Source: Hyposmocoma kahamanoa (taxonomy: Eukaryota > Arthropoda > Insecta > Lepidoptera > Cosmopterigidae). Taken from it: 64,000 bases of DNA. The notes beneath the pieces were generated by a model. The model did no database searches. It was not told the origin of the DNA and saw nothing but the letters and a program-made list of their open reading frames with translations. Location: positions 6,246,606 to 6,310,605 of the forward strand of contig NW_020653900.1 in NCBI RefSeq assembly GCF_003589595.1. The letters run 5' to 3'. Positions 32,396 through 42,983 of the stretch are shown here, piece after piece (positions within the stretch are counted from its first letter, which is position 1; every line of letters begins with the position of its first letter). Both the position numbers and the translations under genes were made by a program.

Positions 32396-32931
32396 AAAAA
32401 AAGAAAATTTTCTCAATCAATATTTTTTTCTCTCTCTGATAATATACATAAATACTTACATATGTAAGTACAAATATACATATCTGACCTACCTGAGTTC
32501 TACTCTCGCATTTGAATTAATTCAATCTATTTTACAGATTTATGAATCTGTGTGCATCAGTCTTAATTTATGTTGACTGAGCTTTTTGTTATTAAAATTT
32601 ATGAGCTCCAGTTAATTTGTCTCACGCAAACAATCAAAGGTGCTTATTAACGTAAATCCACGAACATGGGACAGTGAACTCAGAATACATGAAATATTTA
32701 TAAACAAAGCTGGGAAAGCCCCCAGAGATAATTATATATTTGTCCCCTTTTTTGAAAAACTGATATAATGGCTGATGATCGATGGAGCAAACTGGTTCTA
32801 GAGTAGCGACCACTTCAAGGCAAACGTAATGCAAGATACATTGCGGCAAGATGGACGGACTTGAGAAAGGTGGCCGGTAGCGGCTGGATGCTGGCGGCAC
32901 AGATTCGGGAGAATTGGCGTGCTCAGCAGTA
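32396..32931. other. Unassigned stretch
   Basis: Nothing recognised. Confidence 0.35.
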
Positions 32932-33150
32932 CAGCTCCTTGTGAAAAAGTTCGTCGCAGCATTAACTGCGTTTCGGTTTTGAAGGGTAAGGGGGTGATAT
33001 CTCAGGGTGACGAGCGCATTGGCAGTGCCCCTCAGATCTTTGTGATTGAAAGCACTGAGTGGCACTGCAACTGCTGTGGACAGGTGTATGACTTAACACC
33101 AGGCGCACGACTTGCTCGTCTCGTCACTTGGTGTCATAAGAAAAATCGTT
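32932..33150 (+). repeat. Family B repeat, copy 15
   Basis: CAGCTCCTTGTGAAAAAGTT, GGTTTTGAAGGGTAAGGG, GGCAGTGCCCCTCAGATCTT, CGTCTCGTCACTTGGTGTCA and TAAGAAAAA. Confidence 0.8.
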
Positions 33151-33282
33151 GACTTGCGGATGGTGATTTGGACCTTTTGGTCACCTTCGACCCAAAACAG
33201 TACATTGTTTTGGGGTTTTTAAATTTTGATTTAAGCATTATTCTTATTTTGGGCGCAGTTCCGTTTACCAAACTTTATTTCC

Positions 33283-33655
33283 CATTCAATACGTGCTTAT
33301 AATGCTTTTAGGGTGCTATTTAAGTTGCCGCGGTTCTGTAGTGCCTCCACTATGTTTGTGGAGGCTCGTACGGATTGCTTTTATTCCGTTATATGAAAGT
33401 GTTGTGCCTCACTCCTGACTCGGCTACGAGGCAGCACGAATGGCATCCTTAGCGCCCTCCGATGGTGAGGCGCTGGGTGCAGCTGCATACGGCGCCAAGA
33501 CGGTAGCTGTGCCTCGAGCCTTGTGTGAGTGCTACAGGGAAATCTCATTAATATGTATTAAAATGTACTTTTCCAATTATTACTAATACTAATATTTAAG
33601 TTATTTTGTTACTAACACTATGGATTCTGAGTCCAAAATAAATAATATCTTTATT
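33283..33655 (+). pseudogene. LINE ORF2 C-terminal fragment with 3' UTR (relic 1 of a pair)
   Basis: In one frame: HSIRAYNAFRVLFKLPRFCS, ASTMFVEARTDCFYSVI, an in-frame TGA at 33394-33396, then KCCASLLTRLRGSTNGILSA and a stop at about 33466. The phrase AYN..R.L..LPRFCSAS.MF.EAR.D.F is a conserved end of the reverse-transcriptase polyprotein in a lepidopteran LINE group. The same phrase recurs at 62855-62977, so two independent copies of one family are present. A likely 3' UTR follows (GGATTCTGAGTCCAAAATAA, ATAATATC). The clade (RTE/Jockey-like) is a guess. Confidence 0.65.
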
Positions 33656-33660
33656 TTCTA

Positions 33661-34570
33661 AGGACATACGAGGCAATGTGTTCACATTTATCACCAATAA
33701 TCGCGCCCTTGACCCTTAAAACCAGTAGATTAAATGGTGACTGGCCAGTCCGGTCAGTTTTCCAAATTTTAGTCGCTCACATGTCGTGTCGCAAGGCGTA
33801 AATAAACTTTCACTCGCCAAGTCCGGTCGAGAATTCCACACGTTCCTTTTACGCTGCCGCTGGTCATCGCTCACTACTGTTTTACTACTACAGGTACTAA
33901 ATGTAGTTCAGTGGTAAAGCTTTCATCATTGGCTGCCGATTTGATACTTTCACTAGAAATTAACATCAAATTGAGTAACTTATTTCAATGGCATAAGTAT
34001 ATTTTACTATACCTAATGTTCAAGCTTTGCAGATTTGAGTTTTACGGAAATTGCCGAATGCCTTGTAAATGTACGTAATTCTCAGCCTTAGGGTAATAAG
34101 GCCACATCAGCAAAATTACAACTTCTCAGGGGAGTAGGTGTTATTTATTACCACAGATACAAAATACAGGAAAGGTACAATAAGAGCTTAATACTTATAA
34201 AGTATAAAATTGGGTCTTCGCGGCAAGGTGCCCAAGATGATTTCTTAAAAAATTTATATTTCATAATTTGTTATTGATTCTTATTTTACTATTGTTATTA
34301 TGTTTCATTAGTATTACGTTGCGTTAATTGGACTGCATGATTATAATAATATTACAAATTATTGCATGAGAATTACTAAAACTAAGAAAACTTTGTATGC
34401 CATAAAGCGGGTCGCGGTGATTCAAAATTCATTCTTGTAACAACTTTATAACATGTGTATCACAAAGAAATAAATGATTTGATGTGATGCTGATAGCGTT
34501 CCTCCTTTGTATGGCTATGCTAATGCGTTAGGCAGCTGCCCTTGGGTTTCCTAGACAGTCTATTAATTTT
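33661..34570. other. Unassigned stretch
   Basis: Nothing recognised. Confidence 0.35.
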
Positions 34571-34728
34571 TAATCGACTTCAAGAAAAGGAGGAGGTTTT
34601 CAATTCGACTGTACTTTTCTGCATGTATGTTAAACGAGAACTCCGACATTTGAGATACGATTTTGATGATTATTTGCAGTTGGAAAGAAGGTAGGTACCT
34701 CGGTAAATTTGAAGAAAATATTGCATTA
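34571..34728 (+). mobile_element. Family C 5' fragment, copy 8
   Basis: AATCGACTTCAAGAAAAGGA, GGAGGTTTTCAATTCGACTG, GCATGTATGTTAAACGAGAA, TTGGAAAGAAGGTAGGTACC, AAATTTGAAGAAAATATTGC. Confidence 0.7.
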
Positions 34729-35660
34729 AGTAGCTTTACTCCTACTTCTTGCGTTATAATGTATATCATTCTAATTCTCACCCTTCGTGTAATAAGGTCA
34801 CAACTGCAAAATTACTTCTTTAAGGGGAGAGGTTTTAAGGTTCTATGGACAAAATTAGTCTTAATTATGCTTAAGTACGAGTGTTATAAAATTGCACAAA
34901 TACATTATTTCTTTCATCTAATACGTATTATTTTTATGACTTTTATGTGACAAAATCATTTTTCGTGTCGTCCTTTGGTATGATATATGATAAAATATAT
35001 GATAAAAAAAATTCAATTGCACACAATTTATTTGACACAAGAAAGAATTGGAAATAGGAAAGAAACGTCACAATGCTTTTTTTTAATTTGCCTCCATTTG
35101 TATAAAATACACCTATTGACAAACAACAGAATATGGATGTTTATAGTACTTCGTTGCTTTAGTGTTTGCACGATTATTATCTGCAAATGATGATGAGTCA
35201 AGCCGGTAATTGTAAAATTGCCCTAGGGCAGTACACGCATAAAATCAATCAAAATACGTTTTAAATTCTGAATTAATTATCACTAACATAAACGATAGTT
35301 AGTTTAAACTCTTTGTGAGACAGTTGTATAAGATATATGAGTAACTCAAATATCAAAAGGTAAAGACAACAAATCGTTTCTTCTTTTTGTTATGAGGTCA
35401 ATACATTAACACTAACAACTATATTAAAATATTAATAATGAATTTACTGACTTCAATATACCGTACGTTAGAATTAATATTGTCAATAAACGAAAACGAC
35501 AACTTCCGGGGTAATTAAACTTCTTGAAAATAAGTTTAAAATATGAAAACACAGATTTTCGTTCAACTTAATGAACTGAAACTGGTAAAAGGAATGAATG
35601 AATGCATTCAGAGATCTAACTTATAAATTGAAAATGCCGAGGTACCTATTCATACCTATA
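34729..35660. other. Unassigned AT-rich stretch
   Basis: Nothing recognised; short reading frames here are AT-biased and lack motifs. Confidence 0.35.
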
Positions 35661-35838
35661 CCTTTAACTACCTGCGTGGCTGAACGGTTATGATGCTGGA
35701 CTGCCACGCAGAGGTCCCGGGTCCGATTCCTGGGCCGGGAGAAATATTTGTATGGTCTACATTTTTTCTACTGTTTCCATGACACCCGAGTTACAGAGTT
35801 TCCATAGTGCGGGGCTATGAGTGTATGCTTTATTATTA
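35661..35838 (+). repeat. Family A SINE, copy 6 (full length)
   Basis: Head ACTACCTGCGTGGCTGAACG, GCCACGCAGAGGTCCCGGGT, CCGATTCCTGGGCCGGGAGA; body AAATATTTGTATGGTCTACA; tail CATAGTGCGGGGCTATGAGT, GTATGCTTTATTATTA. Confidence 0.75.
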
Positions 35839-35865
35839 CCTATAACTTTGTCCTCCAAATCATTT

Positions 35866-36258
35866 TTTTATAATATCAAGTAACGGGACGAACAAGTCGT
35901 GAGCCTGATCGTAAGCTACACGCCTATCCATAACAAAATACAGTGTCACTAAGAGCTTTAAATCGCAAAGATCTGAGGGTCACTGCTACTGCGCCCGTCA
36001 CCCTGAGACATAAGTAGACAAGTCCAAAGTGCCTGTAATTTCACTAGCACCCTTACCCTTCTAAACCGGAACGCATTAATGCTAACGTTACTGCTTGGCG
36101 GCAGAAATAGGTAATATGGCAGTACTTCACAGGACGAACTCTTTCACAAGGAGCTCTCATCATCATCAATCCATTTATATGTCCCACTGCTGGGCACGGG
36201 TCTCCTTTCAAACGAGGGTTCAGACCTAAGCAAGGAGCTTTACTGCTGCTGAATAGTG
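35866..36258 (-). repeat. Family B repeat, copy 16, interrupted by a SINE S end
   Basis: CAAGTAACGGGACGAACAAG through CTGCGCCCGTCACCCTGAGA, ACGTTACTGCTTGGCGGCAG, ACAGGACGAACTCTTTCACA; the last 20 bp (CAAGGAGCTTTACTGCTGCT) are displaced by 36156-36230. Confidence 0.8.
36156..36230 (-). mobile_element. 5'-truncated family S SINE insertion with 9-bp target duplication
   Basis: CTCATCATCATCAATCCATT, TATATGTCCCACTGCTGGGC, ACGGGTCTCCTTTCAAACGA. Only the 3' end of the SINE, including its (TGA)n-type tail, was inserted. CAAGGAGCT stands on both sides (36147-36155 and 36231-36239). Confidence 0.75.
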
Positions 36259-36713
36259 AGATTAGGGATATTTACAATTTTAAGGTTAGTCTTTGAAGGA
36301 GAAGTTTTTAAAGAAATAAACATTTGTATACTAGCGTCACAGCTCAAATATAAAAATATTAATTTATGTTAAAAAGAAAAGTATTATTTTTATGAAAAAT
36401 AGTCATTACTGTAACATTAACACGAGGAGTAAAAATGAACTGGTTATTCCGGACAGTCGTCTTCACAAAGTCGCAATCACTTAAGGGGCAATGAACACGC
36501 TTCTGTAATAAGATTTGGATTGATATTCAAAATTTGCTATTTACGAGGTTTAAAACTATGGTGAAACAAAAACTTAATACTAAAAGTTAAAAAAATGCAC
36601 CTTCTGCGTACTTGAACGAAAAAATCTATAGTAGTGACACGTTTAGCTCTTGCAGGTTGTGTATATGTATAATATTTAAAATGAATATTGTGAATGGTGA
36701 ATGTTTACGAATG
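36259..36713. other. Unassigned stretch
   Basis: Nothing recognised. Confidence 0.35.
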
Positions 36714-36929
36714 TTAACTTGCAAAGAATTTCTTACGCATTCTTTTCAGGAGAATTTGCCTTACGAATGAATAGTAGAGATTTTGGAAGATACCGATGTA
36801 ACACAGAACTACATAATTGTACTTAGTTTCGTCTGTGGAAACGTCGGAGAGGGCGAACTGGGCCTCGATGTGGGCGAACGAGTTGTGCCCTGACGGTGTC
36901 CAGGTCCTCGTCATCCATAATGGATACAA
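36714..36929 (-). pseudogene. Possible LTR-retrotransposon Gag fragment
   Basis: The minus-strand frame gives TPSGHNSFAHIEAQFALSDV and STDETKYNYVV over a stretch (36800-36912) richer in G+C than its surroundings. The phrase F.HIEAQFAL....DETK...VV resembles the capsid N-terminal part of Gag in lepidopteran Ty3/Gypsy-type elements. Upstream, the text MTRTWT lacks the usual P.FW.E.P.LWF lead, and downstream the frame runs into AT-rich noise, so only about 40 residues are recognisable. No Pol or LTR was seen nearby. This is a weak, motif-based call. Confidence 0.45.
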
Positions 36930-37285
36930 TCTAAGTATGCTAAAATGGGGTTAAAAATTAAATGCGTGTGGTTGCCTATACTACAGGATCGGTATGCAGT
37001 TACAAGTTATATGAATTAAGTGTAAAGGTTAGTATACAAACCGTAGAAAAATAGTGCTATGTGACTAAATTACTTAAATTTAGGTTGCACGAAAATTAAA
37101 TTACAGTCAACTACAAATTGTTGCATCGCTGCTCAATATTGCCGTTGTGTAACAGCTCTAAGATGCTGTACAATGTAGCGGATTCAGAATTTAAGAACAA
37201 ATAAATCTAATTATTTTTATATTTGTTTCCTTTTTGTTTTGTGTTATTATGAGCGTGATGTGTACGTTGGAACAAAATCCTCATA

Positions 37286-37440
37286 ACTAAACTAATATAA
37301 TAAATGCGAAAGTAACTCTGTCTTTCTATCTGTCTGTTACATTTTCACCCTTAAACCGGTGAACCATTTTTTATGAACTTTGGAATATTAGATAGATGGG
37401 ATCTAGAAAAATGACATACGCTACTTTTTGTCACAAAAAT
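37286..37440 (+). repeat. Interspersed repeat L (ATGCGAAAGTAACTCTGTC type)
   Basis: ACTAATATAATAAATGCGAA, GTAACTCTGTCTTTCTATCT, TTACATTTTCACCCTTAAAC, TGAACTTTGGAATATTAGAT, ACGCTACTTTTTGTCAC. I recognise this as a very common lepidopteran interspersed repeat type; only one copy is seen here. Confidence 0.55.
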
Positions 37441-37460
37441 AAAACTTTAAGTGGATGACA

Positions 37461-37488
37461 TAGGGGATGATAGCACTATCATCCCCTA
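37461..37488. repeat. Perfect 13-bp hairpin, 2-nt loop
   Basis: TAGGGGATGATAG (37461-37473) and CTATCATCCCCTA (37476-37488) are exact complements around CA. Confidence 0.85.
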
Positions 37489-38189
37489 CGGAAAACCAAT
37501 GAAATTACGAAAATTAGTATAGCTCCAACGGGAATGTGAAAAATACATTACAAAGTGAGAGTGTTTTTTTAGTTTGGTAAACAAATAGAAATCTAAATCA
37601 CAGCCATTTAAATTCTGTAACATTTCATTACAAAAAAAGAACAAGTTTTTAAACGAAAGTTGTTTCGTATTATTAATATTCGACGATGAAAACTTTTATC
37701 TACAGGTCACTGTTGTACTATGTAAAGTTCGGAAATGTTAAGTTGGTGTAAACTTTAAGAGCAAGTTTACACCTTATTTTAAGCGTGATAAGATTAATAA
37801 TACAGTAATGCTTTTGAAGTAAAAGTGCATACAAAATTAGTTACGCCTCTTCAGTAAAAATCTCAACGATCACTCAGTCATATTTGTATCACGCAATTAT
37901 GATTGCTGGACATTAGACTGACAGATGTACAATTAACTGATTTTAAAAACTAAGTTGACCAACTGTCCGTTAGATTTATAGATGCGTCAATGTTATTATA
38001 AACAAATATTTCGAAACAGATATATACAGCAGTACTAATTAATATGTTATAATTTGTTCTAATTTCCATAATTAATTATTAATAAAAAAAATATTGTTCC
38101 TTGTAAAATTTAAAAATAAGGTATTTAATTAAGAACTTTTGTAACAATTGTGAAAAATAAGGCAGTTTGCATTAATATTAGAGATAACT
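37489..38189. other. Unassigned AT-rich stretch
   Basis: Nothing recognised. Confidence 0.35.
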
Positions 38190-38325
38190 AGTTGATGACT
38201 TTACCACCTCAGTCAACCGTGACCATGGCTGTAAGGGGCCCGAAACGTTGGCTTGTTTGATAAAACAAATATACGCGATTTAAATCCGGAAAAATAGTTT
38301 CATTTCCTAAATATTTCTAACTTGA
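38190..38325 (+). repeat. Family K repeat, copy 7
   Basis: GTTGATGACTTTACCACCTC, AGTCAACCGTGACCATGGCT, GGGCCCGAAACGTTGGCTTG, TACGCGATTTAAATCCGGAA, ATAGTTTCATTTCCTAAA. Confidence 0.7.
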
Positions 38326-38737
38326 GCACAGTAACATCATTTTGTTTCTTCTTGGCATGCTCGTAAGCGTGGAGTTTTATTTAATTTTAGTTCTAAGTAC
38401 TAAAATAATTGAAAAATAACAATGCTACTAACAAAGTTGGACTTTATGTTACTTGAAAGTAAAAGATCGCAGTGTCGGTGTAATAATACATTTTTAGGAG
38501 AGAGGTTTAAAGATTCTACGAACGAGATTGGTCGATAACTTTTATGGTTAAATAGGAGAGTTACACAATTTCACACATACTTAATTTGTTTCATGTAGTT
38601 TGTGTAAATTTGATGACTTTCATATGATTAAAGCATTTTGATGTATGACCATTGTGGCTTTATACAAGGGTATTAAACGTTATTATTGCCGATGGATTTA
38701 TAGTGACTAAGTACAGCTGTCGTACACCACACTAAAC

Positions 38738-39335
38738 TATCTCGGCAGCTCAACGGCTTATACTGTGTACGCTGGTTGAGGAAATCCCGGGGATCGATTC
38801 TCGGTAGGATCAATTTGTGAAATGAACTTTTTAAAATGACATTGATTTAAGCTTTCACGGTTTCTACACATTATTTGACTTTAGTTCGAGTCGTAATCAT
38901 GTACAAAATATATTTTTGTTACCTCGCCGTTTCGGACGTATAGCAATGTCCATGGTCTCGAAGGGACTGAAGAGGCGGGTGTCCCGACTACCCGTCAGAT
39001 ATCGCGAGTGTTGTGTATCGGACTAGTGATAACCCTAGTGCACAAATAAATAAAAAGGAAAACTTGGACGACTGGAATATATTGACTGACACCCGCCTCT
39101 TCAGTCCATTCGAGACAATGGGCATTGGAATACGTCCGAATCGTCGAGGTAACAAAATATATTTTATACATGATTAAGTCCCGAATTAAAAATCAAATAA
39201 TTTTAAAAATTAGTTTTGGCCCTGGTGTTCTAGGTAGTGTCCCATTTCACTGGTATTCATAGCACAGGGAATTCCGTAGTTTGAGATCAGCTTAATTGGT
39301 GTGTTTGTCTGGCATATAACTATTATTACATTACG
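38738..39335 (+). repeat. Family I SINE-like element, copy 3, split by a foldback
   Basis: Head 38738-38845 (ATCTCGGCAGCTCAACGGCT, CCCGGGGATCGATTCTCGGT, AGGATCAATTTGTGAAATGA) and tail 39203-39335 (CCTGGTGTTCTAGGTAGTGT, GGAATTCCGTAGTTTGAGAT, TTTGTCTGGCATATAAC). The inserted segment is bounded by TTTTAAAA on each side. Confidence 0.6.
38872..39195. mobile_element. Foldback element with arms of about 115 bp
   Basis: Left arm 38872-38987 (AATCATGTACAAAATATATT, TTGTTACCTCGCCGTTTCGG, GGACTGAAGAGGCGGGTGTC) and right arm 39088-39195 pair at most positions after inversion. About 100 bp lie between. Neither arm codes for protein. Confidence 0.75.
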
Positions 39336-39751
39336 CTTTCGGGCTAAATATACCGCTCGTTAATAGATTAAATATATGAAAGTGGTTTCCAAACTCTGCT
39401 TTAACAACACCTTTAACTTACAATCTATAAGTAACTATAGGTATTAGGTAAGTAACTATGAACGGAACGCACTTTTATTTTCATTCCGTCTGATCACTTT
39501 CTCCGGTCGGCGGATTGCTTCTATTAGATCTGTATACAACTTATACGGGATGGTTAAAAATAGATTAGTAAGTTAGTATTAGTAGCAATAGAGCATCGTG
39601 TGAAAGGGTTCGTTCGATTTTAGTCCTTTCAATGAAACATTCCGTCGTTAGTTTTGGGATTGTCAAAGTCAAAGTCACATAATCATTTACTCCATACATC
39701 GAGTTTTTGATTGATTGGATAAATATCCAGAAATAGAGATGAAAAAGACAT
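39336..39751. other. Unassigned stretch with a hAT-end scrap
   Basis: CATCGAGT ... ATATCCAGAAATAGAGATGA at 39697-39747 resembles the left terminus of the element at 6043. Nothing else recognised. Confidence 0.35.
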
Positions 39752-39930
39752 AACTGGTTGAAGACTGTACCACCTCAGTCAACCGTGACCATGGGACCTG
39801 TAAAGGGCCCGAAGCGTCGGTTTGTTTGAAAAAACAAATATACGCGATTTAAATCCGGAAAAATAGTTTCATTTCCTATGTGTAACAATCGCGAAAACCT
39901 AAGAACTCGATAAGCATTATTGCACTTGAA
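39752..39930 (+). repeat. Family K repeat, copy 8 (best plus-strand copy)
   Basis: GGTTGAAGACTGTACCACCT, CAGTCAACCGTGACCATGGG, ACCTGTAAAGGGCCCGAAGC, GTCGGTTTGTTTGAAAAAAC, CCTATGTGTAACAATCGCGA, AAACCTAAGAACTCGATAAG. Confidence 0.75.
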
Positions 39931-40296
39931 ATAGTCACATTGGTTAAACTCTACCGCTCATTCGTAAGGCAGATTCCCCTGAGAAGAATGAGCAAGAAAC
40001 TCTAGGGGTTGCTCTTTGGAAATAACATTTGTACACATTCAACATTTACAATATATTTTTTTTGTTTTCAAACATCAGAGATCGAGACTATCTCCAAGAG
40101 CAAAACGGGTTACTACCACAGATTTTTGTCACGGATTGTTGCTAAGGTTAACGATGCAATATGGTTTGTTTCTTATGAACCAAGGTAACTTACTTCCATT
40201 TTCAATAATTGGAGTAGCGTTGCTAATATTCCTGGATACTACCGAAAACATTGACTGGTTTAACTTGTTGGCACATTGAATTTTGCTAATTTGGAT
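39931..40296. other. Unassigned stretch
   Basis: Nothing recognised. Confidence 0.35.
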
Positions 40297-40848
40297 TTTT
40301 TCGTGATACCAGGTGATGGGATGAATAAGTCGTGCGCCTGGTAGTATGCCACGCTGTCTAATATATCACTGTCTAAGAGCCTATACACACGGCGTATTTT
40401 ATATGCGCCGTAGACCGTAAGCGCGATACATACGCACATACGTATCGCGCTTTTTGATAAGAGATAGTTTTAGTTCTGTTTGTTAAGGAGTAACTACATG
40501 AAATTGTAAGTGTAAATTCCAGTGGAGTATACAAGCTTCCCGCATGCAAAGCGATGTTTGCGCGATGTTGGCGCGAGTTAGAATCGATTGTTCGAAAACG
40601 CGTGTTCTTGAAACGCGCGTCGTCGGCGCGTACAAAAGCTTAGCTCTACCTGTTATCAGATGCAGAGTAACTCAGAGCTTTAAACCAAAAATATGAATGA
40701 AAATGAGGGGCACTGCCACTGCGCTCGTCACTTAGAGACATAAAGTTGACAAGTCCCATGTGCCTGCAGTTTCACCAGCACCTTTACCCTTTAAAGCTAG
40801 AACGCAGTAATGCTCACATTATGCCTTGGCGACAGACAACGGGATGGT
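40297..40848 (-). repeat. Family B repeat, copy 17, split by about 290 bp of GC-richer sequence
   Basis: Left 40297-40362 (ACCAGGTGATGGGATGAATA, CGCCTGGTAGTATGCCACGC) and right 40664-40848 (AACTCAGAGCTTTAAACC, TAAAGTTGACAAGTCCCATG, AACGCAGTAATGCTCACATT). Confidence 0.7.
40372..40660. mobile_element. Insert in family B copy, with internal hairpins
   Basis: Begins near TAAGAGCCTATACACACGGC and holds two hairpins: CGGCG...CGCCG (40390-40411) and AGCGCGATA...TATCGCGCT (40420-40452). It is richer in CpG than the flanks. Clean terminal repeats or a target duplication were not identified, so the element type is open. Confidence 0.45.
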
Positions 40849-41125
40849 TGAATGTCCGATATCTCTTATAACAACTCATTTTCGTAACATCCTGTATGTT
40901 AATGGGTAAGCTTTTATTTTAGAGAAATTACTTGTCCCAGGTTCATGGAACCTTTAGAATAACATCATTATAGTTTGTAAGTATAATTTTTTTAAAGTTC
41001 AATCGTTGTATTATAGTTTCGAGGTTGTTAATGATGGCTGAGAGATGGCAGTAACAATACTGACATTGTTAACTTATTTCATTCTAATAATGATTTGACT
41101 TTGACTTTTTAACATGTTCGTTACT
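40849..41125. other. Unassigned stretch
   Basis: Nothing recognised. Confidence 0.35.
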
Positions 41126-41455
41126 TCAACCAAAAGTTTATCATAAAGATTTAAATATAAGTTGTTCTATGTTCGTATTATCGAATTGGCAAGAAAGGTA
41201 TAGTGTTGTAAAATTGTCATCTTCAAATAAAAGTTTACCGTAACAGTTTAGATATAAGGTAAATATTCCGTTAAGGTAAGTAGCGACATTCTATATTCGA
41301 ATTGTCGAATTGGCATGAAAAGTATAGCGTCATATCGTAAATGCCTACTGTCAACTTCAATTAACAGTTTACCGCAATGGCTTAGATATAAGGTAAATAT
41401 TCCGTAAGGTAACTATATTCGAATAGTCGAATGGGCAAGAAAAATATGATAGTAC
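41126..41455 (+). repeat. Tandem repeat, unit about 122-124 bp, roughly 2.5-3 copies
   Basis: TCGAATTGGCAAGAAAGGTA (41181), TCGAATTGGCATGAAAAGTA (41305) and TCGAATGGGCAAGAAAAATA (41427) are spaced 124 and 122 bp. Between them AGTTTACCG, TTAGATATAAGGTAAATATT and CCGTTAAGGTAA recur at the same offset. The first unit is the most diverged. Confidence 0.75.
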
Positions 41456-42060
41456 AATCATCAATTTCGGTGATATCCGAATAGCCCCATAGCATTGTCC
41501 TTAGACCATTGCACTATACATGAACTTTTATCAATAGTTTGAAATAATAGTTAGATTGTCATTCGTGTTTTACTTATGTTGAATATTGTATACTTAACCT
41601 ACGTTCTGCACTGAGAAGTCGTAAGCTACCGTGAAACAAAAATGCATAGTTGATTATAGACCTTTTTGCGAACGGCGGTATACAAAGAATCGTACAACGA
41701 TTTTAAGCTGTCGTTGGCGATGTTAACATTGTAAAGTTATGACCAAGATACTGAACAGTCTGAACGTGTTTTTTTAGAGAATTTTTTTTTGATAAATGTC
41801 TGTTAACTCGTGATCAGATTGTAAACAGCTAAAAAAGTACTCGATGTTCTACTTTAGAAGTCAATTAAAAAACGTTATTGACCGTCGTTTATTACTGGCC
41901 TGATTCTTGATTTTAATTAGTTTTTTTTTTCAAATATAAAATAGGCACACGATTGGCCACAACAGTACCTAGATGTTAATTGACGATGTGATCGACTATG
42001 GTAAGTTTGTCTGTAAAACACCTCTTCGCTCTACCCTTGAGTAACTGAAACAGTTCATTA
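41456..42060. other. Unassigned stretch
   Basis: Nothing recognised. Confidence 0.35.
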
Positions 42061-42260
42061 ATAATAATAACGCACACACTCAACATAGCCCCGCACTAGG
42101 GTAACCCTGTGTCGCGGGTGCCATGGACACGAACAGATAGACAATCACAAATTACACACAAACTCACGACAAATATTTCTCCCGGGGCAGGAATCGAACC
42201 TGGGACCTCTACGTGGCAGTCCGGCATGGTAACCGTTTGGCCACGGTGGCAGTTAATGTA
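42061..42260 (-). repeat. Family A SINE, copy 7 (full length)
   Basis: AATAATAATAACGCACACAC, CATAGCCCCGCACTAGGGTA, GTCGCGGGTGCCATGGACAC, GCAGGAATCGAACCTGGGAC, GGTAACCGTTTGGCCACGGT. Head, body and (AAT)n tail are all present. Confidence 0.8.
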
Positions 42261-42407
42261 ATAAAAATAATAGGCGTAATGCTAAATAAATATTAGTGTC
42301 AGTAGGTTTATTTAACGAGTATTTTTGTTTATACTTTTGGTTATATTTTTCCATCGAGTCTATTACCAAAAATGTATTTATATGACATGGTGTAACAGAC
42401 TAGTGTA

Positions 42408-42832
42408 AGGGCGCGTTCCCATTATGTCGTGACGACAGATAGTCGTTCAGTTTAAAGTGTCTTTGCTTGTATTTTTAAATGAAGTTGTTCACACATAGAA
42501 CAACACGATTTACTGTCGTTCACGACTTTTTTAACGTTACCACGACAGACTGTCGTGACAATGGAAAGAGCTAGAACGACTGTTATCTGACGATAAATAA
42601 AACGTCACGATAAAAATATGACGTCAGTTTGTCGTGCGAACGACAAGGCGGCTGCCGTGAACCGATAATTTGTTGTCACGATCTAGTGGGAACAGCCAGA
42701 CACGACAGTCGTTCAATGATAAAATAAACGTCCACGACACAGTCACGACAGATAGTCGTGATATGGGAACAGGCTAGACGCGACAGTCGTTCCACGATAA
42801 AAAAAACGTGAAGACATAATGGGAACGTGCCT
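42408..42832. mobile_element. Family J MITE, complete copy, TA-flanked
   Basis: Ends AGGGCGCGTTCCCATTATGT and, inverted, AGGCACGTTCCCATTATGTC, flanked by TA on each side (42406-42407, 42833-42834), which would fit a Tc1/mariner-like TA target. The interior repeats TGTCGTG/CACGACA many times (for example CACGACAGACTGTCGTGAC). Non-coding. A partial second copy is at 61563. Confidence 0.7.
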
Positions 42833-42983
42833 TAACTTGACGTCTAGGGGCTTATGTTACGTGCATATAATTGAAATAGAAAACTCTAGATGATTACCAA
42901 CTTATTTAATTAACTATATTTATGAAGAACATGCTAAAATAATTTTTATTGGCTCTACGGTACAATAATAAAGAATCATTTTT

